A stretch of 64,000 bases of DNA from an uncultured bacterium (GCA_905214465.1 CAJMMD010000011.1:1-64000); one strand, 5' to 3'; positions 1 through 9,389 are shown, numbered from the stretch's first letter. Notes: generated from the letters alone by a model not told the origin. Translations and numbers: made by a program.

Positions 1-1
1 G

Positions 2-1900
2 GCCGTCCAGGTCGTGGTCCTTCCCAAGGGCGACCCCGCCCCGGGCGACACCTCCACGCCCTTCGTCGACAGGTCCTCCGAGCCCCCCTCGGTCTCATAC
101 CGCGCCCACGTTGCCGGCATCGGCTGGCAGGGCTCCGTCTCGGACGGCGCCGTCGCCGGCACCACCGGGCAGGGCCGCGCCCTCGAGGCCCTCTCGGGCT
201 CCGTCTCCTGGTACGGTCACGGCTCCTCCTCCCTCGAGGTGAGGGCCCACGTCTCGAACCTCGGCTGGCAGGGCTGGACCTCGGGCACCGCCGGCACCAC
301 CGGGCGCGCCCTGGCGGTCGAGGCGCTCCAGTTCAGGCTCTCCGGCGAGGCCGCCTCGTCCTACGACGTCTGGTACCGCGTGCATTGCGCCGACTACGGC
401 TGGCTCGGCTGGGCCAGGGACGGCGCGTCCGCGGGCACGGTCGGCCTGGCGAAGGCCGTCCAGGCCGTCCAGGTCGTGCTCGTCCCCAAGGGCGGCGCCG
501 CGCCGGGGCCGGCCGGCGGGGCCTTCCGCGGCGCCGGCGAGCGCCTGTCCGGGTCGTCCCTCTCCGTCTCCGGCTCGCCGGCGGGCTCGTCGTTCTTGGG
601 CGGGGTCCTGACACTTGGCTCCGAGAGGGGGCCCGTGCTGGGCTCCGTCGCCGCGACCGTCGACAACCTCGAGTCCGACGGGTCGGTTTGCTACCGCGGC
701 CTGCTGCTGGGCTCCGGCTGGCAGGGGGAGACCAGCTCCGACGGGGCGCAGCTCGGCGGCTCGGGCGGCGGGCTCCAGCTCAAGGCCGTCCGCTTTGAGC
801 TGTCCGGCGGCCTCGCGGAGCGCTACGACGTCTGGTACCGCTCCTGTGACTCCGCGCGCGGCTGGCTCGGCTGGGCGAGCGCCGGCGAGCCCTCCGGCGT
901 CGAGTCCGGCGCGTCGGGCCTCACCGCCGTCCAAGTCGTCCTCGTCGCGAAGGGCTCAGGCGCCCCCGGCCCGGCCGAGGGGGCCTACGTTTCCGGCGCC
1001 GCCTCCGGCCCGTCGCTCGTCCTGCAGGGCCACGTCGCCTATCTCGGCTGGCTGCCCGCGGTGGGCGGCGGCGAGGACGTCGGCACGACCGGCAGGGGCC
1101 TCGCGCTCCAGGCCGTGCGCGCCTCCCTCGAGGGGGCGGGCGAGGGGAGCTCGGTCTCCGTCGCCGCCCACGTGGCCGGCATTGGCTGGCAGGACGCCGC
1201 CTCCGCCCCCTCCTACGCCGGCACGGTGGGGCAGGGCCGCGCCGTGCAGGCCGTGAGGGTGTCCCTGTCCGGCCCCGTCTCCGAGCGCTACGACGTGTGG
1301 TACCGCGTCCACGCGGCAGGCTACGGCTGGCTCGGCTGGGCCAAGGACGGCGATCCCGCGGGCACCGAGGGGCTCGGCGTCCAGGCCGAGGCCCTCCAGG
1401 CCGTCCTCGTCGAGAAGGGCGGCGACGTCCCCTCGGCAGGCGGCCCCGCCGAGCTCTCCGCCCCCTCGCTCAGCCTCAGGGCCCACGTCTCCGGCGTCGG
1501 CTGGCAGGACGCCGTCGGGGCCGGCGGCACCGCCGGCACCACCGGCCAGGCCCGCGCCGTCGAGGCGATCGCCGCCGAGGTCTCCTCGTCGGTCGCCGGC
1601 GGCCTGTCCTACAGCGCCCACGTCGCGGGCGTCGGCTGGCAGGACGAGGTCTCGGGCGGCGCCGTGGCGGGCACCACCGGACAGGGCAGGGCGGTCGAGT
1701 GCGTGAAGATGCGCCTGACCGGCGACCTCTCCGAGTACTACGACGTGTGGTACCGCGCCTACGTGCAGGACTACGGCTGGCTCGGGTGGGCGAGCGACGG
1801 GGCCCGCGCCGGCACGACTGGCATCGGCTACCGCGTAGAGGCGCTCCAGGTCCGCATCCTCGCAAAGGGCTCGGCGGCCCCGGGACCCACGGACGGCGCG
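2..1900 (+). repeat. ChW repeat array, GC-rich version
   Basis: About 11 protein-level repeats of 45-55 residues encoded by DNA with almost exclusive G/C at third codon positions. The order is type 1 and type 2 (AHV-x3-GW) followed by type 3 (YDVWYRVH-x4-GWLGW). The change in base use falls at the boundary with the peptidase domain. Confidence 0.8.
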
Positions 1901-2500
1901 TACAGGGACCGCCCATTGCATCCGAATTCGGTTGTCCTCAACGTTCCTTGTGTAATGCAGAACCCTGAGCTTCCGACTGGCTGCGAGTCCGTTGCACTGA
2001 CCAATGCGCTTAACTATTACGGATTTGGTTTGGGTAAAACTGTCATTGCAGACGCGTATATGCCTAAGAGCAGTTGGGATTTTGTTACGGCGTTTTGGGG
2101 CAATCCTCATAGCGCTTCGAATGGAAACTGCATATCTGCTCCCGGACTGACCAACACCGCAAATTCTTTCTTGATTAGTAGTGGCAGTAGTTTGCGAGCC
2201 TACGATGTGACCGGTACTGGTTTCTATGACCTTTATTCGTACTTGGAAGCTGGACATCCCGTTATTATTTGGTCAACGATAGGTATGCAAAACCTGGGAA
2301 GTTGCTATGCGACTCAGGCTTACGGTGGAAGGGTTTATAGGACCTATACCAACTCTCATACCGTTGTTTTAAGAGGTTTTAATCGCTCTCTAGGTACCGT
2401 TTACATCGCCGATTCACTCGCTGGCTATGTCTCTAATTCAGCTCAGCGCATTGCTTCGCTATACTCGCAACGAGGAGCTCAGGCGGTCGTCATTAAATAG
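2..2500 (+). CDS. ChW-repeat secreted protein with C39-like peptidase domain (5' end cut by window)
   Basis: The frame is open from the first bases, so the true start and any signal peptide lie upstream; 832 residues are visible. About 11 ChW-type repeats (A/G-H-V-x3-G-W then AGTTG) fill the first ~635 residues. They come in groups of three, the third carrying YDVWYR and GWLGW. The last ~190 residues resemble a papain-like C39 peptidase (PF13529 type): Cys661 in PTGCESVAL, a His in NSHTVVLRGF and an Asp in IADSLAGY fit a catalytic triad. ChW repeats are known from clostridial secreted proteins and are thought to act in surface binding. Extracellular peptide or cross-bridge cleavage is inferred. 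The repeat part is very GC rich; the catalytic part after about 1910 is AT richer. A second ChW enzyme starts 30 bases downstream. Confidence 0.85.
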   Translation, partial: AVQVVVLPKGDPAPGDTSTPFVDRSSEPPSVSYRAHVAGIGWQGSVSDGAVAGTTGQGRALEALSGSVSWYGHGSSSLEVRAHVSNLGWQGWTSGTAGTTGRALAVEALQFRLSGEAASSYDVWYRVHCADYGWLGWARDGASAGTVGLAKAVQAVQVVLVPKGGAAPGPAGGAFRGAGERLSGSSLSVSGSPAGSSFLGGVLTLGSERGPVLGSVAATVDNLESDGSVCYRGLLLGSGWQGETSSDGAQLGGSGGGLQLKAVRFELSGGLAERYDVWYRSCDSARGWLGWASAGEPSGVESGASGLTAVQVVLVAKGSGAPGPAEGAYVSGAASGPSLVLQGHVAYLGWLPAVGGGEDVGTTGRGLALQAVRASLEGAGEGSSVSVAAHVAGIGWQDAASAPSYAGTVGQGRAVQAVRVSLSGPVSERYDVWYRVHAAGYGWLGWAKDGDPAGTEGLGVQAEALQAVLVEKGGDVPSAGGPAELSAPSLSLRAHVSGVGWQDAVGAGGTAGTTGQARAVEAIAAEVSSSVAGGLSYSAHVAGVGWQDEVSGGAVAGTTGQGRAVECVKMRLTGDLSEYYDVWYRAYVQDYGWLGWASDGARAGTTGIGYRVEALQVRILAKGSAAPGPTDGAYRDRPLHPNSVVLNVPCVMQNPELPTGCESVALTNALNYYGFGLGKTVIADAYMPKSSWDFVTAFWGNPHSASNGNCISAPGLTNTANSFLISSGSSLRAYDVTGTGFYDLYSYLEAGHPVIIWSTIGMQNLGSCYATQAYGGRVYRTYTNSHTVVLRGFNRSLGTVYIADSLAGYVSNSAQRIASLYSQRGAQAVVIK

Positions 2501-2530
2501 ACGCCGTTGAAGTCGAAGGAAGGTGGAATC

Positions 2531-5500
2531 GTGAAGCGTCTCTTAGATGTGTCTGTTTCTATACTTGTGGTTATCGCGCTGTTCATGAGTCAATCATGGG
2601 CCATGACTGCTGCATATGCCGATTATTCTATTGACGGATCTGATGGCTCAAGCAGTTTTCATCTTGAAGACTCTACTTCCAATCAGGTTAAGCCGATCTC
2701 TGAGGGGCAAGAATCGGATGCTAGCTCCGTAGATAGCGAGCCTCAAGACGCGCAGCAGGTTTTATCGGGGGAGACTAACGAAGCCGCTGCCGCTGATTCT
2801 GCCTCCAGCGATCAGCTCACCGTCAAAAACGTTAGTGTTTCTGCCCATGTGCAGAATATTGGCTGGATGGATCCGGTTGGTTCGGGTGAGGTTGCCGGAA
2901 CGACGGGTAGGGGCTTGAATCTTGAGGCACTAAAAATCTCACTTGAAGTGGATGGAGCCACCTCTCAAGAACAGATTGCAAGCGCCGTATCCGTCGAGGC
3001 CCACGTCTCGAACGTCGGCTGGCAGCCCTCTGCCGGCAACGGCTGCACCGCCGGCACCACCGGCCAGTCCCGCGCCGTCGAGGCCCTGAGGCTCAGGCTG
3101 TCCGGGGAGCTGTCGGCCCGCTACACCGTCTGGTACCGCGTCCACTCCGCCGGGTACGGCTGGCTGGGCTGGGCGTGCGACGGCGCCGAGGCCGGCTCGG
3201 CGGGCTACGGCCGCGCCGCCCAGGCCGTCCAGGTCGTGGTCCTTCCCAAGGGCGACCCCGCCCCGGGCGACACCTCCTGTTCTTTTAAGAACCGCAGCGA
3301 TGAACCTGCCTCTATCATTGTTCGTTCGCATACGTCGAATATTGGTTGGATGTCATCTGTGGGGAGCGGATCTGTTGCTGGAACAACTGGCAGGGGCCTC
3401 CCCATGGAGGCTCTTGAGGCCCAGCTTGACTGGTATGGCCATTCGGGTTCTATTGAGCTTCGTGGCCATGTGTCGAATATTGGATGGCAGAAGTGGTCCG
3501 AAGGGCGTTGCGGTACGACTGGTAAGGCGCAACGCCTTGAGACCGTTCAGATTCGCTTGACCGGTGAGGCGGCTGTAAAATATAACGTTTGGTATTGCAC
3601 TCATGTCGCGGGTATAGGCTGGCTCGATTGGGCATGCAATGGCGCAGCTGCTGGCTCCGCCGGTAAGGGCAAGGCTATCGAAGCGATCAAAGTTGTTCTT
3701 GTAGAGAAGGGCGGATCGGCGCCTGGTTCTTCGGATAAGGTTTTTATCGGAGATCCAGATGTTGTTACGGTTTCCGGGTCGGCTATTTCTGGAGAAATGT
3801 TAGGCTCTTCCTCTGGGCAAAAGGCTTCAATTGGAGGCAAAGACTCCAAGCTGTTGAACTCTATCGCCTTAAGCGTTGCAGGACAGACTGATGATGGCTC
3901 TATTTCCTATGCCGTTATGGATGAGTATTCGGGCTGGGGTTCTTCCTCATTGGATGGCGGTGCTGCCAGGGCAGCATCTGGTGCACCCATAAAAGCGATA
4001 AAAATGTCATTGAGCGGTCAGCTTGCTGCCAATTATGACATTTGGTATAGGGTTTATGATTCTAGTAACGGCTGGACCGGATGGACCTCAAATGGCCAGG
4101 CGTGTGGCGTTTCCGGCGGTACTTCCGGCTTATGCGGTATTGATATAGCACTTGTTAACAAGGGGCAGTCTTCACCTGGCTCCACTGACAATGCGTTTAT
4201 CGAGGCATCTGGAGTCGCCCTTGTTTCTCAAGCGCACGTTGCTTCTGCGGGTTGGCTGGCTCCTGTTGGCAACGGTGAAACTGCCGGCCAGACGGGTAAG
4301 TCACGCTCTCTGCAGGCGTTGTATGTTGCAACGCAGGGCATCGATGCCTCCGTCGAAGTGTCGGCACATGTTGCGAATATTGGCTGGCAGCCATACGTTT
4401 CGGGTACCGACTATGCTGGCACTGTTGGCAGGAATCTCGCAATTCAGGCAGTCAAGCTAAGGCTGACTGGCAACGATGCCTCGAAATACGACATTTATTA
4501 TCGTGTTCACGTAGCGAATTACGGTTGGCTTGGTTGGGCTAAGAATGACGCTGCAGCTGGCACTGTTGGCCTGGCTAAGCAGGCTGAGGCAATTCAAATT
4601 AAGTTAGTTGCCAAGGGCTCTTCTGACGCGCCTGCCCAAGATCAGACGGCTTTGATTCAGCTTCCTGGGCTTTCCGTTAAGGCAAACTGCTCTGGGCTTG
4701 GTTGGCAAACGGCTGTTGGTAATGATGCTGTTGCTGGTACGGTTGGACAGAATCGTGCCATGGAGGCCATGCAGCTGTCGCTTTCTGATAGCTCTGTAAG
4801 TGGTGGTATTTCGTATTCCGCCCACGTGTCAAATATCGGTTGGCAATCCGCTGTTTTTGATGGGGCTACATCGGGGACCATTGGTCAAGGGGAACAAATT
4901 CAAGCCGTAAAGATTAGCTTGACTGGCGATGTTTCCAATTATTTTGATGTTTGGTATCGCGTTCATGTCTCAAATTACGGTTGGCTTGGCTGGACCAAAA
5001 ACGGCTCTCCGGCGGGCACCACGAAGCTTGGAATTCCCGTTCAGGCTTTGCAGGTAAAGATTGTCCCCAAGGGCGCTGCTGCACCGGGTTCTACTTCCGA
5101 TTCTTATTTTGAGACCTATCGTTATATGGGCTATCAGACCCCGGGGTCTTATCCAAAGGTTAGTTGCAATAGCGTGCAGCTTCCTTCGTACTGCACCGGT
5201 TACTTTACGTATGTCACGCCTTCTCGAATTCCTTACAACGCTTCGCGACAGGATTGCATCAACGCCTTTATCCGGCGTGCCCGTGAATATATCGGAACGC
5301 GTTATATCGAGCCTTGGTCTTCTTGGCCGGGGGATGCGGTTGATTGCTCAGGCTTGGTGCTGCAATGTCTGTATGCGACTGGCATGGATATGGGTTGGTA
5401 TAACCCCTATAACCATCGTTGGTTGCCCGAGCAGACCTATAACTCCATGAACTGGTATCGCAACAACACGTTTATGCCGGTTAGCACCTCTGCCATGCAG

Positions 5501-5647
5501 AGGGGAGATGTGGTCTACTACCAGGGTCACATTGGAATCTACATTGGAAACGGGCGAATTATCGATTCATGGCCGGGAATTGGAGTCACCGAGCGTTCGG
5601 TATATGCTCCTGGTCGTGTAATCGGTGCCGCAAGGCCTTTTGTATAG
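2531..5647 (+). CDS. ChW-repeat secreted NlpC/P60 peptidoglycan hydrolase
   Basis: The GTG at 2531 is chosen because GAAGGAAGGTGG lies just upstream and the product (1038 aa) then begins with a signal peptide (MKRLLDVSVSILVV..., about 30 aa). A Ser/Asp/Glu-rich linker follows, then about 14 ChW repeats in triplets, then a C-terminal NlpC/P60 cysteine peptidase domain from about residue 905. Its catalytic Cys939 is in DCSGLV and His1000 in GHIGIYIGNG. NlpC/P60 enzymes cut peptidoglycan stem peptides, so an exported wall hydrolase is likely, with the repeats as wall or ligand-binding modules. The middle repeats (about 3920-4150) are degenerate. A tract at about 2990-3277 is far GC richer than the rest of the gene and matches the start of the window over 55 bases. 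A strong terminator follows. Confidence 0.9.
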   Translation: MKRLLDVSVSILVVIALFMSQSWAMTAAYADYSIDGSDGSSSFHLEDSTSNQVKPISEGQESDASSVDSEPQDAQQVLSGETNEAAAADSASSDQLTVKNVSVSAHVQNIGWMDPVGSGEVAGTTGRGLNLEALKISLEVDGATSQEQIASAVSVEAHVSNVGWQPSAGNGCTAGTTGQSRAVEALRLRLSGELSARYTVWYRVHSAGYGWLGWACDGAEAGSAGYGRAAQAVQVVVLPKGDPAPGDTSCSFKNRSDEPASIIVRSHTSNIGWMSSVGSGSVAGTTGRGLPMEALEAQLDWYGHSGSIELRGHVSNIGWQKWSEGRCGTTGKAQRLETVQIRLTGEAAVKYNVWYCTHVAGIGWLDWACNGAAAGSAGKGKAIEAIKVVLVEKGGSAPGSSDKVFIGDPDVVTVSGSAISGEMLGSSSGQKASIGGKDSKLLNSIALSVAGQTDDGSISYAVMDEYSGWGSSSLDGGAARAASGAPIKAIKMSLSGQLAANYDIWYRVYDSSNGWTGWTSNGQACGVSGGTSGLCGIDIALVNKGQSSPGSTDNAFIEASGVALVSQAHVASAGWLAPVGNGETAGQTGKSRSLQALYVATQGIDASVEVSAHVANIGWQPYVSGTDYAGTVGRNLAIQAVKLRLTGNDASKYDIYYRVHVANYGWLGWAKNDAAAGTVGLAKQAEAIQIKLVAKGSSDAPAQDQTALIQLPGLSVKANCSGLGWQTAVGNDAVAGTVGQNRAMEAMQLSLSDSSVSGGISYSAHVSNIGWQSAVFDGATSGTIGQGEQIQAVKISLTGDVSNYFDVWYRVHVSNYGWLGWTKNGSPAGTTKLGIPVQALQVKIVPKGAAAPGSTSDSYFETYRYMGYQTPGSYPKVSCNSVQLPSYCTGYFTYVTPSRIPYNASRQDCINAFIRRAREYIGTRYIEPWSSWPGDAVDCSGLVLQCLYATGMDMGWYNPYNHRWLPEQTYNSMNWYRNNTFMPVSTSAMQRGDVVYYQGHIGIYIGNGRIIDSWPGIGVTERSVYAPGRVIGAARPFV
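2990..3277 (+). repeat. GC-rich ChW repeat tract embedded in an AT-richer gene
   Basis: This block has the codon use of the upstream paralogue. Bases 3223-3277 are identical to bases 1-55 of the window. Identity stops abruptly at 3278, where the gene returns to AT-rich codons although the protein homology continues. This is the mark of a recombination or gene-conversion edge. Confidence 0.75.
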
Positions 5648-5655
5648 AGTCAATC

Positions 5656-5687
5656 GAGGCGTTCCGTAATAGGAGCGCCTCTTTTTT
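5656..5687 (+). terminator. Rho-independent terminator after the NlpC/P60 gene
   Basis: A 10-bp stem (GAGGCGTTCC with GGAGCGCCTC, one G-T pair) and a six-base loop are followed by six Ts. Confidence 0.9.
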
Positions 5688-5790
5688 GTCTGAATGCTAT
5701 CGCTGGGTTCTTAAGCTTAAAATGCATGTTCGGTAGTGCGGTAATATAGCTTTGTGTCTTCGAAAGTGTTCAATGTCTCAGGGGATATCC

Positions 5791-7803
5791 ATGAATCGTC
5801 TCAAAGCGTCTGCGGCTTTGGTTTGCATGCTTTTAATGGCTTGGTCGCAAATCATCCAGCCTTACAGTTCATACGCGTTGTCTGTCCAATCTATCGCTGC
5901 TGCACAGTCGGTGCAGCAATCATCGAACGATTGCGGATTCCAAGACGAAAGTTCCCAGGAAGAGCAGGACGACGCCTCGGGTTCTCAGGGGGTAACCGAA
6001 TGGTATGGTGACGATGCGAACGCTGCTCTCCCGGATGGGGACTCGGGCTCAATTTCTGACGATCAGTCTGGAATCGGAACCGATGAGTCTGGCGTTGACA
6101 ATTCTGGTGGCGAGGCATCGGCGGATGATTCCATGCAGGCGGATTCTCCTGAAGCTGACTCTTTGGCACCGAATTCTTGGCGTTACGCGAACGGCGTGCT
6201 TATTGATGCTGGCAACGAGGGTATCGATGCGCAGTCTTTGGCTGACGATTCTTTGCCCAATGGTGCCGTTGCGCGTGGAATCGATGTCAGCAATTTTCAG
6301 GGGACGATTGATTGGAGCCAGGTTAAAGCCGCGGGGATTGAGTTTGCCATTCTCAAGGTCGGTCCTGTTTACGGCAAACCCGATTCAACGTTTGAGCGAA
6401 ACGCTACTGAATGTGAACGTCTCGGGATTCCTTACGGTGTCTACTACTACTCCTATGCTCGTTCTGTAGCGGATGCAAATAAAGAGGCTGATCGAACGCT
6501 TGCTTGGCTGGGAGGCCATCATCCGTCGCTTCCCATTTATTACGATCTTGAGGATAGCTATATCCTGGAGGATTCGAATTTCAGCAAAGATAAGCTTGCC
6601 CAGATTGCCCAAACTTTTTGCAATCGCATGGAGGCCGTTGGCTTTAAGGCGGGCATCTATGCGAACCTTAACTGGTTTAACAATTATTTGAACTCTCCGT
6701 CGCTGAGCGGCTATGACCGTTGGGTCGCTCAATACAATTGGCGTTGCGATTATTCTGGAAGCTATAGCTTCTGGCAATATTCAAGCAGGGGTAATGTTCC
6801 GGGCGTTAATGGATCCTGTGACATGAACTATTGCTTCAATGGGTCTTATTTAAACGTGGATGACGGTAAGATGCATATCCAATATGAGACTCATGTCTCT
6901 AATATTGGGTGGATGAGTAGCAAAAGAGATGGCTCTACTGCCGGTACAACGGGGCAGTCTAAAGCCGTGGAAGATATTAAGGTTAGTATTCTGAATCCTG
7001 TAGTTGACGGTTCCGTCCAGATCGACGCCCACGTCTCGGGCATCGGCTGGCAGGGCTGGGGCACCCCCTCGGCCTCCGAGGGCGGCACCACCGGCCAGGG
7101 CCGCGCCGTCGAGGCGGTGCGCCTGAGGCTCACGGGCTCCCTCGCGAAGGACTACGACGTCTACTACCGCGTCCACGCCTCCAACATCGGCTGGATGGCA
7201 TGGGCCAAGGACGGCGGGGAGGCCGGCACCACCGGTATGTCGTGTTCCCTCGAGGCTATTCAGATTAGGCTCATTAAGAAGGGCGCTTCCCGTCCTGATA
7301 CGTCGGGATATTCACATCTTGAAATACCTACGGTAACGTATTCCTCTCAGGTGAAAGGTGCTTGGCAGAATTCTGTTTCTGCCGGAGTGGTGTCCGGTAC
7401 AACTGGTCAGGGAATTCCCATCACCGGGTTTTCGGCTAAAACTACTTCATCTGTTGCCGGTGGGATTAATTATCAACTGCTTTTTTCAAATGTAGGCTGG
7501 ACTTCTGGCAAATCAAACGGAGGACAGCTTTCGTCTACCGCTAAGTCCAATTCGGTTGAGGCTATAAAAATCTGTCTTTCTGGTGACTTGGCATCTTATT
7601 TTGATGTTTGGTACAGGGTCCATGTCGATAACGTCGGTTGGCTTGGTTGGGCTAAAGATGGTGCTGTTGCCGGCGGTACCGGCTATGGGGTGCATGTTCA
7701 GGCCGTCCTAGTGCGCCTTACAAGAAAAGGTGCCAATGCACCCGGAAGTACCATTAAGCCGTGTTTGCTTGGGCAACCTTTTGCACTTGCAAATCCAATG
7801 TAG
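5791..7803 (+). CDS. GH25 lysozyme with ChW repeats, ending at an in-frame TAG
   Basis: The ATG at 5791 is preceded by AGGGGA and gives a signal peptide (MNRLKASAALVCMLLMAW...). The product is 670 aa. A low-complexity acidic linker is followed by a glycoside hydrolase 25 (muramidase) domain at about residues 160-350. Asp165 in RGIDVSNFQG and the Asp252/Glu254 pair in YYDLED match the family's catalytic residues. About six ChW repeats follow; a tract at about 7015-7250 is much GC richer than its surroundings. The frame stops at TAG 7801-7803, but the same frame then reads on for 139 codons encoding a peptidase-like domain. The gene is therefore either truncated by a nonsense change or subject to readthrough. 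Role: cleavage of the glycan backbone of peptidoglycan outside the cell. Confidence 0.85.
   Translation: MNRLKASAALVCMLLMAWSQIIQPYSSYALSVQSIAAAQSVQQSSNDCGFQDESSQEEQDDASGSQGVTEWYGDDANAALPDGDSGSISDDQSGIGTDESGVDNSGGEASADDSMQADSPEADSLAPNSWRYANGVLIDAGNEGIDAQSLADDSLPNGAVARGIDVSNFQGTIDWSQVKAAGIEFAILKVGPVYGKPDSTFERNATECERLGIPYGVYYYSYARSVADANKEADRTLAWLGGHHPSLPIYYDLEDSYILEDSNFSKDKLAQIAQTFCNRMEAVGFKAGIYANLNWFNNYLNSPSLSGYDRWVAQYNWRCDYSGSYSFWQYSSRGNVPGVNGSCDMNYCFNGSYLNVDDGKMHIQYETHVSNIGWMSSKRDGSTAGTTGQSKAVEDIKVSILNPVVDGSVQIDAHVSGIGWQGWGTPSASEGGTTGQGRAVEAVRLRLTGSLAKDYDVYYRVHASNIGWMAWAKDGGEAGTTGMSCSLEAIQIRLIKKGASRPDTSGYSHLEIPTVTYSSQVKGAWQNSVSAGVVSGTTGQGIPITGFSAKTTSSVAGGINYQLLFSNVGWTSGKSNGGQLSSTAKSNSVEAIKICLSGDLASYFDVWYRVHVDNVGWLGWAKDGAVAGGTGYGVHVQAVLVRLTRKGANAPGSTIKPCLLGQPFALANPM
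7015..7250 (+). repeat. GC-rich ChW repeat tract inside the lysozyme gene
   Basis: Roughly two repeats here switch to nearly all G/C third positions and phrases such as CACGTCTCG and CACCACCGGCCAG shared with the GC-rich arrays upstream. The AT-richer style of the gene resumes after them. Confidence 0.7.
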
Positions 7804-8223
7804 AAGAAGATTGTAGAGCTTGCTCGACAGGTACCGTCTCCTGGTCCTGGTTTGTGCTCTGAGTGGATTGCAAATATTTATGAGCGTGCCGGATTTAGGA
7901 ACGTCCATACAGATGCCTGCGATTACTACTGGGATTATTGTAAATACACCGATTATTCTCTGCTGAAAGTCGGAATGGTCATTGCCGTTCCTTCGCATAC
8001 GCATATACGCATGGGCAGCATTTACGGTCACGCTTGTCTTTATATCGGCAATAATCAGGTAATGGATAACGTCGGTCAGATTAGGACACTCGATATGGCG
8101 TACTGGTTGGATTATTATTCGACCTCATACAAGCCAAAATGGGGCTGGTATGACAGCGTGTCGCTTGCATGGCAGATCGAAAGTCGTGTCTTCACACAGG
8201 TTCTAGTAGATGCTCTGATTTAA
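7804..8223 (+). pseudogene. Detached C-terminal NlpC/P60- or CHAP-like domain of the lysozyme
   Basis: This stretch is in the same frame as the lysozyme gene, directly after its TAG, and encodes a 139-residue tail. A Cys in GLCSEWI near the domain start and a His in YGHACLYIGN give the Cys-His layout of NlpC/P60 or CHAP amidases. Neither a start codon nor a Shine-Dalgarno site lies at the junction; the first possible internal start (TTG 7852) would remove the leading part of the domain. It is best read as the missing C-terminus of the preceding protein, lost by one nonsense change or made by readthrough. A terminator follows the TAA. Confidence 0.7.
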
Positions 8224-8264
8224 ACGAACGGGTCGTTTTGCAACGGTCCGTTCGTTTCTATTTT
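8222..8264 (+). terminator. Terminator closing the ChW gene cluster
   Basis: A perfect 10-bp inverted repeat (AAACGAACGG with CCGTTCGTTT) with a 16-base loop is followed by a T-rich run. Confidence 0.75.
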
Positions 8265-8417
8265 AGTGTCATTCACGTTTTCGGTATTTAAGCAATTGCC
8301 GAAACGGTAAATAATGATGCTAAAGATGGTCGAGTGATGGGGAGTCGAATGAAAAAGGCGCAAAGACTGAGCTCTTCCATTTTCTTATGTATCCCCTGTG
8401 TATAAATGAGACTCTTT

Positions 8418-8423
8418 TATAAT
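8418..8423 (+). promoter_or_regulatory. Possible -10 box for the rhamnose operon
   Basis: A consensus TATAAT lies 42 bases before rfbA in the only gap between the terminator and the operon. No good -35 box is visible at 16-18 bases upstream, so the promoter may be activator-dependent. The rest of this 240-base gap shows nothing else clear. Confidence 0.45.
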
Positions 8424-8465
8424 GCGGTTTGGTCTAATGATGGTTTAAGGACAGGACGGTAAAAA

Positions 8466-9365
8466 ATGAAAGGCATCATCCTCGCCGGCGGTTCCGGCAC
8501 GCGCCTGTACCCGCTCACGCTCGTGACCTCCAAGCAGCTGCTGCCGGTCTACGACAAGCCCATGATCTACTACCCGCTGTCCACCCTCATGCTGGCGGGC
8601 ATCCGGGACATCCTGGTCATCTCCACGCCCACCGACCTCCCCAACTTCGAGCGCCTGCTCGGGGACGGCTCGCGCTGCGGCGTGAACCTGTCCTACGCCG
8701 AGCAGCCCAGCCCGGACGGCCTGGCGCAGGCCTTCACCATCGGCGAGGACTTCATCGCCGGCGAGCCGTGCGCGCTGGTGCTCGGCGACAACATCTTCTA
8801 CGGCAACGGCCTGTCGCGCCACCTGACGCGCGCCGTGCAGAACGCCGAGTCGGGCCGCGCCACGGTCTTCGGCTACCACGTGGACGACCCCGAGCGCTTC
8901 GGCGTCGTGGAGTTCGACGGCGAGGGGAGGGCCGTCTCCATCGAGGAGAAGCCCGACGAGCCCAAGAGCTCCTACGCCGTCACCGGCCTTTACTTCTACC
9001 CGGGCGACGTGGCCGCCAAGGCGCACAGGGTCGAGCCCTCGGCCCGCGGCGAGCTGGAGATCACCGACCTCAACCGGATGTACCTGGAGGAGGGGACGCT
9101 GTCCGTCGTCACCCTCGGCCGCGGCTACGCGTGGCTCGACACCGGCACCATGGAGAGCCTGCACGAGGCCGCGGAGTTCGTCCGCGCCGTGGAGCACTCC
9201 CAGGACCTGCCGGTGTCCGTGCCCGAGGAGATCGCCTGGGAGAACGGCTGGATCACGACCGCCGAGCTGGAGGAGGCGGCCAAGGCCTACGGCAAGTCGG
9301 TCTACGGCCAGCACCTGAAGAAGGTCGCCGCCGGCGAGATCGTCAACAGCCCGCGCGAGTACTAA
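8466..9365 (+). CDS. rfbA: Glucose-1-phosphate thymidylyltransferase
   Basis: The product (299 aa) joins dTTP and glucose-1-phosphate to give dTDP-glucose, the first step to dTDP-L-rhamnose. The N-terminal nucleotide-binding motif GGSGTRLYPLT, KQLLPVYDKPMIYYP and LGDNIFYG are all typical of RmlA, and the length is that of the family. The start is set by AGGACGG about ten bases upstream. It leads an operon with a RelA-like pair, rfbB and an rfbC-rfbD fusion. The gene is strongly GC rich, unlike the next two genes. Confidence 0.95.
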   Translation: MKGIILAGGSGTRLYPLTLVTSKQLLPVYDKPMIYYPLSTLMLAGIRDILVISTPTDLPNFERLLGDGSRCGVNLSYAEQPSPDGLAQAFTIGEDFIAGEPCALVLGDNIFYGNGLSRHLTRAVQNAESGRATVFGYHVDDPERFGVVEFDGEGRAVSIEEKPDEPKSSYAVTGLYFYPGDVAAKAHRVEPSARGELEITDLNRMYLEEGTLSVVTLGRGYAWLDTGTMESLHEAAEFVRAVEHSQDLPVSVPEEIAWENGWITTAELEEAAKAYGKSVYGQHLKKVAAGEIVNSPREY

Positions 9366-9389
9366 TTGCCCGGTGAGAGGGGATGAGAG

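Noticed and set aside
95..2257. Long open frames on the minus strand across the GC-rich ChW repeats
   Set aside because: They arise from the GC-rich periodic DNA opposite real repeats; they have no ribosome sites and their translations are Ala/Gly/Arg-rich without domains.
8349..8405. An 18-codon frame (MKKAQRLSSS...) before rfbA
   Set aside because: No ribosome site, and it overlaps the likely promoter region; probably chance.
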